Source: Calothrix membranacea FACHB-236
Lineage (GTDB): Bacteria > Cyanobacteriota > Cyanobacteriia > Cyanobacteriales > Nostocaceae
Assembly: GCF_014696315.1 (NCBI RefSeq)
Contig: NZ_JACJPX010000035.1
Coordinates: forward strand, 1-64,000
DNA length: 64,000 nt
Reading direction: 5' to 3'
Part shown: positions 1 to 7,677 of the stretch, piece by piece
Numbering within the stretch: position 1 is the stretch's first letter
Layout: the number at the start of each line of letters is the position of its first letter
The notes under the pieces: generated by a model
The model's input: the letters and a program-made list of their open reading frames with translations, nothing else
The model's database searches: none
What the model was told of the DNA's origin: nothing
Translations under genes and position numbers: made by a program

Positions 1-8
1 TATTAAAG

Positions 9-160
9 AAGCCAGAAGAATTGGGGGATTCTCCCCCAAACCCCCGATTGGGTGACGGTTGCGTCCCCCAAACCCCCTCCAAAATTATTGTTCTGTTTTT
101 TATTGAGTAACTAGTTTTTTGGTTTTATAATCAATTAATTTTCTTAACTGAACTGTATTT
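9..160. repeat. Dispersed intergenic repeat, copy 1
   Basis: This block recurs at 57770-57950 in the same orientation. Shared parts are a 7-bp stem (TTGGGGG, 5-nt loop, CCCCCAA), a C-rich stretch, and an AT-rich tail ending CTTAACTGAACTGTATTT. This copy has a duplicated CCCCCAAACCCCC separated by 19 nt, which the second copy lacks. It ends 3 bp before the stop of the following minus-strand gene, so it probably forms that gene's transcript end. No coding capacity is seen. Confidence 0.8.
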
Positions 161-163
161 TCT

Positions 164-562
164 TTAATAGGATTTACCATCGCTACCAAAATATTCTCGG
201 TAGGCGCAAATTTTGTCGCCACGCACATCAAAGGAAACTGCTATGCGATTTTTATAAGGTTCTCCAAATAATAGCCCTTCATCTCGAAATTCAAATACCA
301 CAGTTGTTTCATTACTGGTAACTCGGTCTAGTGAAGTTAGGGTGATACCAGGATGAAAGGACGCACTGACATACTCAAAAAACTCTTTAGCGCGTTCTTT
401 TCCCTCATTCAAACCGTGGAATTTACCTACTGGAAACCAAAAGGTAAAATCTTCTGTAAGCATATCTAGAAATCCTTGCCATTCCCCTGTGGCTAAGGCG
501 TGGGTAAATTTCTCAAATGCTTGTTGAGCTATTTTTAAAGTATTTTCTGCATTTTCTGTCAT
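164..562 (-). CDS. SnoaL-like / NTF2-fold protein
   Basis: The 132-residue protein has the size and layout of the SnoaL-like nuclear transport factor 2 superfamily. An N-terminal helix is followed by WQGFLDMLTEDFTFWFPVG, the typical strand after the helical pair. Alternating strands follow, including TTVVFEFRDEG, and the end is an aromatic-rich AYREYFGSDGK segment. Such proteins are small cone-shaped barrels used as isomerases, hydrolases or ligand-binding modules; the substrate cannot be read here. No signal peptide or membrane segment is seen, so it is probably cytoplasmic. It diverges from the Rieske oxygenase gene at 739 across about 175 bp. No strong Shine-Dalgarno precedes the ATG. Confidence 0.7.
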   Translation of the reverse strand: MTENAENTLKIAQQAFEKFTHALATGEWQGFLDMLTEDFTFWFPVGKFHGLNEGKERAKEFFEYVSASFHPGITLTSLDRVTSNETTVVFEFRDEGLLFGEPYKNRIAVSFDVRGDKICAYREYFGSDGKSY

Positions 563-738
563 TATTTTTGCAACTAGATATAAACTAAATTTAATTATCT
601 AAACGTGTAATTTGTCTACGTTCTAGAATCATCCTGATATTTTAAGATAAAACCTGATAATCAACGTTTAAAGTAATACCAGCAAAAGGATAAGGATTTT
701 TTATCTTATCTTCCCAGCTACAAACCGAGGAAACGTAT

Positions 739-2106
739 ATGACAATCACTCCTAATCAACAAGACACGGAACATGGAATTGTTAGCTTACCAATATCGGA
801 AACTAGCCAAGAATTTAACTGGAGAAACTGCTGGTATCCCGTTAACTTCATCCAAGATTTACCAATAAACCGTCCTTATAGCTTTTCACTTTATGATGAA
901 TCGTTGGTATTATTCAGAAACCAAGATGGAAAATTGGGTTGTTTAACAGATATTTGTCCTCACCGAGCGGCTAAGCTTTCTGATGGGCAAATTATTGATG
1001 GCAAAATTGAGTGCCTATACCACGGTTGGCAATTTGGTAATGATGGTCAATGTCTGCATATTCCTCAATTACCAAATGATGCCAAAATTCCTACTAATGC
1101 CTGTGTTAAATCTTTTCCTGTTGTAGAACGCCAAGGTATTGTTTGGATGTGGGCTGGTGAAGCAGAAACTGCTAATGAGGAAATAATTCCTCTCGTCCCA
1201 GAGTTAAATAATCCGGATGTAGTCTGTAAAGATTATATACGTGATTTACCTTATGACCAGACATATTTTATTGAAAATGTAATCGATCCAGCACATGTTT
1301 ACATCAGCCATGATGGACTTCTTGGCAAAAGAGAAGATGCTCAACCATTGGACATAGAAGTTGTTGAAAGTTCTTTAGCGGGAATTCGTGGCAGATGGAG
1401 GTTAACAAGAAAACCTAATATACCTTGGCTGTTATTAGATTTTGTAGCTCCCAATTTAATTATTTATAAGTTTAGCAATGTTAGCAATGAAGCTCAGAAA
1501 AGATTGGGAGGAACAGTTTTGTATTCTCTGCCTCTAAGCAGAAATAAATGTCGTATTCTACTGAGGAATTATAGTAATAAATTTCCCTGGCAAGTAAAGC
1601 TGATGCCTGATTGGCTAGATCATATTACAGTACGAAATAAAATTTTGGAAGGGGATTTACAGCTTGTTGTTCAACAAAAAAGACAAATTGAGCGCTTGCA
1701 AAAAAATCTCAAAGATGTGTATTTACCACTTAAAACATCAGACACATTAGTAATTGAATACCGAAAGTGGTTAGACAAATTTGGTAAAGATTTACCTTTC
1801 TATCAAGGTTATACCTCTAAAAAGAATGTATCTGAAAGCGAGATTACGCAAAATTCACTACTACTAGATAGGTATTCACAACACACGCTAATTTGTCATG
1901 ATTGTAATCGAGCTTATCAGACCACAGGCTTAGTGAAACAAATTTTAGTGGGAATTGCGATCGCTCTCGCAGCTTTAGCTATACTTACAGATAACTCATG
2001 GATTTCTCCTGTCGCTGTTGCAGCTGCTTTATCAGCAGGAGTTTTAGCTTTTGCAGCCCAGAAACTGAAAACCAAGTTTGAGCGTTTTTACACTCGCCAT
2101 GAGTAA
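739..2106 (+). CDS. Rieske [2Fe-2S] oxygenase, pheophorbide a oxygenase / Tic55 type
   Basis: The 455-residue protein has a Rieske cluster site, C73-x-H75-x16-C92-x2-H95 (CPH...CLYH). The mononuclear iron site is N180, H186 and H191 in ENVIDPAHVYISH. A late C386-x2-C389 pair (ICHDCNRAY) and a C-terminal hydrophobic hairpin at about residues 397-440 match the membrane-bound PaO/Tic55/Ptc52 branch of Rieske oxygenases known from chloroplasts and cyanobacteria. The expected role is ferredoxin-dependent oxygenation of a tetrapyrrole or similar hydrophobic substrate at the thylakoid or plasma membrane; the exact substrate is not visible. A GAGGAAA Shine-Dalgarno lies just before the ATG. Its TAA directly abuts the stop of the convergent reductase gene. 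Confidence 0.88.
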   Translation: MTITPNQQDTEHGIVSLPISETSQEFNWRNCWYPVNFIQDLPINRPYSFSLYDESLVLFRNQDGKLGCLTDICPHRAAKLSDGQIIDGKIECLYHGWQFGNDGQCLHIPQLPNDAKIPTNACVKSFPVVERQGIVWMWAGEAETANEEIIPLVPELNNPDVVCKDYIRDLPYDQTYFIENVIDPAHVYISHDGLLGKREDAQPLDIEVVESSLAGIRGRWRLTRKPNIPWLLLDFVAPNLIIYKFSNVSNEAQKRLGGTVLYSLPLSRNKCRILLRNYSNKFPWQVKLMPDWLDHITVRNKILEGDLQLVVQQKRQIERLQKNLKDVYLPLKTSDTLVIEYRKWLDKFGKDLPFYQGYTSKKNVSESEITQNSLLLDRYSQHTLICHDCNRAYQTTGLVKQILVGIAIALAALAILTDNSWISPVAVAAALSAGVLAFAAQKLKTKFERFYTRHE

Positions 2107-3114
2107 TTAAAATTTGACAACTACTTTGCCACAGTTCTGACCACTGAGCAGATATTCGACAGCATCAGGAATAGACTCTATACCTTTGAATTGGGTAGGG
2201 TCAACGTTAACCCTGATTTTATGACTGTAGAAGAGATTTAAAAGGCGATCGCACGCCTCTGGCATATACTCACGGTAATGTGGCATTAAAAAGCCGCACA
2301 CAGAAGCAGCTTTCCAAAATAGCTGGTGATAAATGCGGGGTTGGGTAATTTGTTCTATATTCTTGGCGTATTCCGAGATAAAACCTACTACAACTAAGCG
2401 TCCCCGCACTGCTAAGTTGTCAACGCAAGTATCAAACACTTGTTTACCCACACAGTCAAAAATTAAATTAATGCCATTGGGATATTCTTGCTTGAGGACT
2501 TGGTCAAGGTTTTCTGTACGATAGTTGATAATGCGATCGCATCCTAATTCTTGGAGTAACTTTGCCTTCGCCTCAGAACTACAAGTACCAATGACATGAT
2601 TACCTGCTAGCTTGGCTAATTGCACCGCAATATGGCCTGTACCACCAGCCGCCGCAGTTACCAAAACCACCTCATTACTTTTCATCTCTCCCACTTGTTC
2701 CAACGCCACCAAAGCTGATACACCTGTAGGCATGAGCGTTAAAACCTCTGGAGTTGCTTCCCGCACTTTCACTGCTAAGTTCGCATCAATAACCTGATAT
2801 TCTCGATAACCACCACCTCGCGCTGTACTTATCGCCGCATCACCAATTTGAAAATCTTGCACATTGTCACCTAAAGCCACAACTGTTCCCACTGCTTCCA
2901 CACCCAAATCAAAGGGCGGAGTTAAGTGAAAATAGGGAACCTCTCCCCGACAAAGTAAGGTGTCAAACCCACCATTAACCCCAGCAAATTTGTTCTGAAT
3001 TAATATTTGATTTGTAGCCGGAATAGGAATCGGTATTTCAACAATTTCAACAGATGATTTAAAGTCTTGATTCAGTTGTTTTGCAATTAACTTTCTATAG
3101 GTTTTTATATTCAT
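2107..3114 (-). CDS. Zinc-type alcohol dehydrogenase / quinone oxidoreductase-like (MDR) protein
   Basis: The 335-residue protein follows the medium-chain dehydrogenase/reductase plan. The N-terminal GroES-like half contains GVNGGFDTLLCRGEVP and FDLGVEAVGTVVALG. The nucleotide-binding half contains VLVTAAAGGTGHIAVQLAKLAG, an AxxGGxG NADPH loop typical of the zinc-free quinone reductase, prostaglandin reductase 3 and enoyl reductase branch. I see no zinc-binding cysteine cluster. The likely reaction is NADPH-dependent reduction of a quinone or activated double bond; substrate unknown. It is convergent with the Rieske oxygenase with no base between the two stop codons, so shared metabolism is possible but co-transcription is not. 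Confident on family, not on substrate. Confidence 0.82.
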   Translation of the reverse strand: MNIKTYRKLIAKQLNQDFKSSVEIVEIPIPIPATNQILIQNKFAGVNGGFDTLLCRGEVPYFHLTPPFDLGVEAVGTVVALGDNVQDFQIGDAAISTARGGGYREYQVIDANLAVKVREATPEVLTLMPTGVSALVALEQVGEMKSNEVVLVTAAAGGTGHIAVQLAKLAGNHVIGTCSSEAKAKLLQELGCDRIINYRTENLDQVLKQEYPNGINLIFDCVGKQVFDTCVDNLAVRGRLVVVGFISEYAKNIEQITQPRIYHQLFWKAASVCGFLMPHYREYMPEACDRLLNLFYSHKIRVNVDPTQFKGIESIPDAVEYLLSGQNCGKVVVKF

Positions 3115-3125
3115 TTATGCTTATT

Positions 3126-3164
3126 ATTGGGCATTGGGCATTGGGCATTGGGCATTGGGCATTG
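3126..3164. repeat. Heptameric short tandem repeat (ATTGGGC)5
   Basis: Five perfect ATTGGGC units are followed by ATTG, then by a pyrimidine-rich CTCCCTGCTCCCTGCCCCC stretch near 3180-3203 that recurs at 4528-4553, 32590-32625 (inverted) and 50640-50670. It lies between two minus-strand genes. Heptamer arrays of this kind are the STRR elements of heterocystous cyanobacteria. Confidence 0.9.
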
Positions 3165-3216
3165 ATAATTTATTCTCCCCCTGCTCCCTGCTCCCTGCCC
3201 CCTTGCCTCATCTCTC

Positions 3217-4011
3217 CTACAAGGCTTTATCCCACTCTAATTGATGAGCTAAACCGTACTTAATAAAATCTTCTTCTTTAGCTTTATCACTTTTACCAAA
3301 CACACCTAAGCTGTAAGGATTATCTTGCATTCTTTGTGCAACTTGCTCTTGTTCAAATTGAATGACTTCTTCTCTTGCTTTATCGGGTTTAAAAAAGTCT
3401 ACAACCAAAACAGTTCGTTCATAATTGGTGTAATTATGGGGACAATGTGGATAACTATGATCTAAAATCAAAAATTTTCCTTCATGCCAATAAAGCTGCT
3501 CATGACAGATTTTCATTGCCACATCTCCCTCTGGAACTATCAATCCTAAATAGCCCCGATTCATGTGTGGGTTGTAGTTGACGTGCAGCTTAATATCTAA
3601 CCCTGGATGGAATGTACCAAAGTAGGCATTTCTAATAATATGATCATCGCTAAAGTTAACTTTTTCTATTACCTTAGCCAAATTAGGAAAGTATTTCTCT
3701 CTTAATTCCAGCGCTTTCGCTGATGCATCATTTGTCCCATAATCAGGATATTCTATGTGATGCAGTTTGATATATTCTTCTACAAAAAGACCTTGGAACA
3801 ATATACCAAAAGCGCTATATTTGGAATTGCCTTTCGTTTTAATAGTTTTACTCTTAGGCCCCAGCACCTCATAAGTAAATTTTATTTCTTCAGAAGATGC
3901 ATTATTAATAAAGTGTGTAAACTCATCTCTAATTACTAGCCAGTTATCTTGAAAAGTTTGCAGGAAAGGAAATTCGGCTGGGTTTAAATGATACTCACTA
4001 AAGTTTTCCAT
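3217..4011 (-). CDS. Aspartyl/asparaginyl beta-hydroxylase-like protein
   Basis: Of 264 residues, the C-terminal half has the Asp/Asn hydroxylase-type cupin pattern. HPGLDIKLHVNYNPH leads into GYLGLIVPEGD, then WHEGKFLILDHSYPH and ERTVLVVDFFKP. Family members are 2-oxoglutarate/Fe(II) oxygenases. The second iron ligand (H189) and the 2-oxoglutarate arginine (R199) are present. The position normally holding the first histidine (RxHLGL in the family) reads GYLGL, so Tyr154 replaces it by my alignment. The enzyme may be inactive, use another ligand, or have another function. The N-terminal 110 residues are not recognisable. Neighbouring reductase and oxygenase genes suggest oxidative chemistry but prove nothing. 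Confidence 0.75.
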   Translation of the reverse strand: MENFSEYHLNPAEFPFLQTFQDNWLVIRDEFTHFINNASSEEIKFTYEVLGPKSKTIKTKGNSKYSAFGILFQGLFVEEYIKLHHIEYPDYGTNDASAKALELREKYFPNLAKVIEKVNFSDDHIIRNAYFGTFHPGLDIKLHVNYNPHMNRGYLGLIVPEGDVAMKICHEQLYWHEGKFLILDHSYPHCPHNYTNYERTVLVVDFFKPDKAREEVIQFEQEQVAQRMQDNPYSLGVFGKSDKAKEEDFIKYGLAHQLEWDKAL

Positions 4012-4346
4012 TATTTTTACCCCTGATAATGACTGAATAAAATCTTTTACAGCGATTTTTAATTTTGAATGGGTATAAGCTCTGGGTTATTTAATTTACA
4101 TATTAGCTAAAAACCACAATCTTGTGAGATGAGCAAGTATCTACGCTCATCATACGATTTCAATACCAATGCAGTGACTCAAGCTTTGGTACTGCAAAAA
4201 ATACAAGACTTTGCGATCGCACCTGCTGAACCTGTTGGATATGTTGTATAAAATCTTATGTGTAGACGGTATAGGCTGAAGGGAAATAATGAGACATCTA
4301 CAACAATGTCCCCGAATCTACAACAACATTTAACTTTAAAATAAAG

Positions 4347-4395
4347 CAAAAAACGCCCAGGAGTGTTGCCGTGTTTCCACCCTAAGCGCTTTTTG
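4347..4395. terminator. Bidirectional terminator-like hairpin
   Basis: CAAAAAACGCCCAGG pairs with CCTAAGCGCTTTTTG, giving about 13 pairs with three mismatches and a ~17-nt loop. T-runs follow on the plus strand (CTTTTTGTTTT) and on the minus strand (GTTTTTTGCTTTATTTT). No gene ends nearby on the plus strand; the minus-strand gene at 3217 starts beyond it, so its purpose is unclear. It could close a short untranslated transcript. Confidence 0.5.
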
Positions 4396-4672
4396 TTTTA
4401 ACTTGCTCCTCACACACAACTAAAGAATATCACCTGTCTGCACAATAGTTGGTATTCTAAATCACAATTAGAAAATATTTTAATTATGTTTTCAGAATTG
4501 GTGTTGGGCGTTTGGTGTTAGTAATTTCCCCCTGCTCCCTGCTCCCCTGCCTTTTCATGATTTGTTCACCACAGCAAATATAGGCAAATTCCTTGCATGA
4601 ACTGAACTTTCAGCAATTACCTCATCAGCCTGAAGTGATGCTGCCGAGAAATTTGTCTTGCAATTTTCATCT

Positions 4673-4689
4673 TGAGTGTGACATACTCA
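4673..4689. promoter_or_regulatory. Operator-like palindrome upstream of the TPR gene
   Basis: TGAGTGTGACATACTCA is a 17-bp imperfect palindrome with TGAGT/ACTCA arms. It overlaps a possible promoter (TTGAGT, 18 bp, TAAATA) about 115 bp before the TPR start. Inferred from symmetry alone. Confidence 0.3.
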
Positions 4690-4802
4690 GGAACATAAAT
4701 ACACTATTCCGACCGAATTAATGTAGTTTTATGGTAGCCCAATCAATTCAAGGGTTGCCAGCGTTTTAACGCGACTGCCGATCGCCATCCCAGGAAAGAA
4801 CT

Positions 4803-6050
4803 ATGCTAGAAGACGCTCAAGGACTTGAAGTTACAACAGACTCAAAAGCCGCGATCGCAGCTATTAATAGCTTCATTGATCAAGCTCTCAGTTATGGCAA
4901 AGAGGCGGAAGCGGTTATTCAACAAGGGATTACAGCCGATCCTAACTGTGCAATTATTCGTGCTTATGCAGCGGCTTATTATTTTTCTCAGGAAAATGCT
5001 CAAGCTTGGAAGCAAGCCAAGCCACATCTACAAATAGCGCAACAGCAACTAGCGAAAATCACCGATAGAGAGCAGTTGTATGTAGAGGCGATCGCAGCTT
5101 GGGCGGAAGCGAAAATTGAGCGGGCGATCGCTATACACGAATCGCTTACCGAAAAATATCCCCGTGACTTAATTTCTGTACAGCAAGGGCAATATCACTA
5201 CTTTTACTTGGGCGATCAACAGAGATTGCTGTCTATAGCGCAAAAAGTATTACCAGCGAATCGTGACAATCATTATCTATATGGCATGGTGGCATTTGGT
5301 TTAGAACAGTGCCATCGTTTGCAAGAAGCAGAAACAATGGGACGAATAGCAACCTCGATGAATCGTCACGATCCTTGGGCGCATCATGCTGTGGCTCATG
5401 TGATGGAAACTCAAGGACGAATTGACGAGGGAATTGCTTGGATGGAAAGCCTGGCTGATACCTGGGAAAATTGCAACTCTATGCTTTATACCCATAATTG
5501 GTGGCATATAGCGCTTTATTATTTGGAGCAAGGTAACGCAGCGAAAGTATTAGCGCTGTACGATAGCCATGTTTGGGGACGTGCTGAGAAATCTTCGCCT
5601 AAAGATCAGGTAGGTGCGATCGCTTTATTGTTAAGACTAGAGTTGCAAGGGTTTGATGTAGAACAGCGCTGGCAACAGTTAAGTGCTTATTTACTGCCTC
5701 GCTTGCATGAACACGCTTTACCGTTTCAAGACTTGCACTATATCTATGCATTAGCGAGAGCAGAACGTAATGACTGGTTAAAACAGATGTCGGAGAGTAT
5801 GCAACAACATACTCTGAAGATTAACCCATTTCTGCGGCGACAATGGTCGGAAATTGCCATTCCTTGCGCTAGAGGAATGATTGCCCATGCTCAAGGTAAT
5901 TGGTCAGAGGCAGTTAATCAACTGCAACCTGTACTACCAAAATTGTCTCAAATAGGGGGTAGCCATGCCCAAAGAGAATTATTTGAGCAGGTTTATCGAG
6001 ATGCTTTGTTGCGAACTCAAAAGCAAGCGAGTAATCTCTTGTCAGCTTGA
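4803..6050 (+). CDS. Tetratricopeptide repeat protein, TTC38-like
   Basis: The 415-residue helical repeat protein carries the landmark of the TTC38 family: HDPWAHHAVAHVMETQGR, then GIAWMESLADTW, then LYTHNWWHIALYYLEQG and LALYD, at about residues 195-260. TPR-like helix pairs run through most of the chain (for example AEAVIQQGITADPNCAIIRA). There is no signal peptide. The molecular role of TTC38-like proteins is not established; they are predicted protein-interaction or lipid-metabolism accessory factors. An AGGAAAG Shine-Dalgarno precedes the ATG. It stands alone, about 790 bp from the previous gene, and has an operator-like palindrome upstream. Confidence 0.8.
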   Translation: MLEDAQGLEVTTDSKAAIAAINSFIDQALSYGKEAEAVIQQGITADPNCAIIRAYAAAYYFSQENAQAWKQAKPHLQIAQQQLAKITDREQLYVEAIAAWAEAKIERAIAIHESLTEKYPRDLISVQQGQYHYFYLGDQQRLLSIAQKVLPANRDNHYLYGMVAFGLEQCHRLQEAETMGRIATSMNRHDPWAHHAVAHVMETQGRIDEGIAWMESLADTWENCNSMLYTHNWWHIALYYLEQGNAAKVLALYDSHVWGRAEKSSPKDQVGAIALLLRLELQGFDVEQRWQQLSAYLLPRLHEHALPFQDLHYIYALARAERNDWLKQMSESMQQHTLKINPFLRRQWSEIAIPCARGMIAHAQGNWSEAVNQLQPVLPKLSQIGGSHAQRELFEQVYRDALLRTQKQASNLLSA

Positions 6051-6180
6051 TTAGTTTTTTAGGAGTTTGGAATTGCTGGGTGCGAGGTTGCTAGGGCTTG
6101 ATACTCCTGTGATGGGGGCTTCTGGGCCTGTACTATAGTTGACAGTGCTGGGACGACTCCAAAAATAGCGATCGCTTTTA

Positions 6181-6296
6181 AAGACTTCCAGAAATTAAAT
6201 TATCCGGTTTTCGGAGGGAAGACATAATTGTATTCTTCTCCCTCTGCTTCCTCTGCTTGGCAAAGCGATTGATTATTTTTTTATTGGGAAGTCCCT
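6181..6296. mobile_element. 116-bp MITE-like element, copy 1 (TA-flanked)
   Basis: The element has inverted ends (AAGACTTCC... / ...GGAAGTCCCT) and is flanked on both sides by TA (6179-6180 and 6297-6298). It is strongly similar over its whole length to 23724-23831 read on the opposite strand. Shared interior blocks include CCAGAAATTAAATTATCC and TTGATTATTTTTTTATT. TA flanks suit mobilisation in trans by an IS630/Tc1-mariner type transposase; none is encoded here. It sits at the broken end of a kdpC relic. Confidence 0.75.
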
Positions 6297-6297
6297 T

Positions 6298-6474
6298 AAA
6301 AGGTTGAGCAATCAATACAGCACCTATTACTTTACCTTGATTATTAGTAATTAAGCTACCGTTAGCCTGAAAAGGTAATGCTATTTGTCCGCAAAGTAGC
6401 ATAAATAAATGATAAAGAAATGCTATTAATAACCACAAAGCCAAAGTAGACTTAATAGCTTGATTAGTAAGGAT
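6298..6474 (-). pseudogene. Truncated kdpC (K+-transporting ATPase subunit C) relic
   Basis: On the minus strand the translation runs QAIKSTLALWLLIAFLYH, a hydrophobic helix, then LPFQANGSLI, then GKVIGAVLIAQPF. This is the N-terminal membrane segment and QANGSL/GKVIGS-type motif of KdpC. Upstream, a TGA at 6475-6477 interrupts the frame before any ATG. Downstream, homology stops exactly at the MITE-like element, into which the frame runs for about 35 unrelated residues before its stop. The remaining two thirds of KdpC and all of kdpA, kdpB and kdpD are absent. A dead fragment of a former Kdp operon. Confidence 0.75.
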
Positions 6475-6572
6475 TCAGGTAATTGGGTATTGGCTAAGGT
6501 TGATAACCTAGTGTGGGGCATGGGAAATCTAATTATTAGCTACAATCAATCTAATTGATTAGTGACTCATAA

Positions 6573-7676
6573 ATGCGAGATTTAAAAGCTAGATTACTTA
6601 ATAAAGAAGCCCCAACAGGCAAATTTTTGTTAATTATTTGTCTATTTATAGTTGTCTTATTTTTGGAATATTCAACACCTAATGAATATGTTTTTGGCTA
6701 TCTGTATACAGGGCCAATTCTATTAACAAACTCTTGGCTAGGAAGGCTTGCAACCTTACAAGCTACCTGTATTGCGGTTTGCTTAACGATGCTGAATTTG
6801 ATAGTACCAGGAAGTGAAGGCATTAAGGCTGCTACAATTGCCAGCAGAACGATCGCATCTTTAGCGTTGATTGTCACAGGTATTTTAAGCGATCGCCTGC
6901 GTCGTTCCCAAGATGCGATCGCGATCGCTCGTGCTAAACTGGCAGCGCAAGAGGAATTATCGAGAGTACGGGAAGATTTTGCTTCTACTCTCACCCATGA
7001 TTTAAAAACGCCTCTTCTCGGTGCAATTGAAACTCTCAAAGCTTTTGAGCAAGAAAAATTTGGTGCTGTTTCATCAGTACAGCAAACAGTTTTAGCCACC
7101 ATGCAGCGTAGTCATCAAACTTCTCTACAACTGCTAGAAACTTTGTTGGATATCTATCGCAATGATACTGAAGGCTTAAAACTGAACTTAGCACCTGTGG
7201 ATTTAGCAATCTTGGCAGAGGAAGTAACAGCGACTCTCAGCGAGTTAGCGGCTAATCGTCGGGTTTATCTCTCAATCAAATATGGTGATTCTGATTGGCG
7301 ACAATCGCTATGGGTTCAAGGTGATGCACTACAACTGCAACGAGTGCTTACCAATCTCCTCGTTAATGCTATCAACCACTCTCGGCGTGGTGAGCGTGTG
7401 GAAGTGGTGTTAGAATCGCAAGCTGCTTATCAAGTTGTGAAAATTTTGGATACAGGCGCGGGGATTGTAGCTGAACAATTCTCCCATTTATTTGCCAGAT
7501 TTTACCAAGGAAATAGCCAGCGACAAGCTAAAGGCTCGGGATTAGGGCTTTACCTTTCTCGCCAAATTATTGCCGCCCACGGGGGTATAATTTGGGCAGA
7601 GAACAGAGTTCCTATTGGTGCAATGTTTGCTTTTAAGCTCCCGGTTTATCCATTTCAATCTTCTTTGACTGTGTGA
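6573..7676 (+). CDS. Membrane-bound sensor histidine kinase
   Basis: Of 367 residues, 17-33 and about 45-105 contain several membrane helices with short loops. A short coiled linker follows, then a HisKA domain with phospho-acceptor H142 (LTHDLKTPLLG). The HATPase_c domain has an N box (NLLVNAINHS), a G1 box (DTGAGI) and a G2 box (GSGLGLYLSRQIIAAHGG). With almost no extracytoplasmic domain, it likely senses a membrane or intramembrane signal. The next gene, a NarL-type response regulator, starts 1 bp after its stop, so the two form an operonic two-component pair. No strong Shine-Dalgarno is visible. The nearby kdpC relic is on the other strand, and this kinase has no KdpD N-terminal domain. 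Confidence 0.9.
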   Translation: MRDLKARLLNKEAPTGKFLLIICLFIVVLFLEYSTPNEYVFGYLYTGPILLTNSWLGRLATLQATCIAVCLTMLNLIVPGSEGIKAATIASRTIASLALIVTGILSDRLRRSQDAIAIARAKLAAQEELSRVREDFASTLTHDLKTPLLGAIETLKAFEQEKFGAVSSVQQTVLATMQRSHQTSLQLLETLLDIYRNDTEGLKLNLAPVDLAILAEEVTATLSELAANRRVYLSIKYGDSDWRQSLWVQGDALQLQRVLTNLLVNAINHSRRGERVEVVLESQAAYQVVKILDTGAGIVAEQFSHLFARFYQGNSQRQAKGSGLGLYLSRQIIAAHGGIIWAENRVPIGAMFAFKLPVYPFQSSLTV

Positions 7677-7677
7677 G

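Larger units (their letters stand above)
4012..4802. other. 790-bp non-coding gap
   Basis: No credible ORF is seen. The stretch holds an orphan hairpin flanked by T-runs on both strands (4347-4395), a C-rich STRR-like stretch (4528-4553) and an operator-like palindrome (4673-4689). A GCTCCTCACACAC segment at about 4407-4419 resembles the unpaired motif of the cyanobacterial sRNA Yfr1, but no terminator stem follows it. Confidence 0.6.

Noticed and set aside
4400-4450. Yfr1-like motif (GCTCCTCACACAC)
   Set aside because: The core resembles Yfr1's CTCCTCACAC, but there is no 5' stem, no terminator hairpin with a T-run after it and no clear promoter.
6573-7676. Histidine kinase as KdpD because of the adjacent kdpC relic
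   Set aside because: It lacks the KdpD N-terminal ATP-binding and USP domains and is divergent from the relic. It pairs with a NarL-type regulator, not KdpE.
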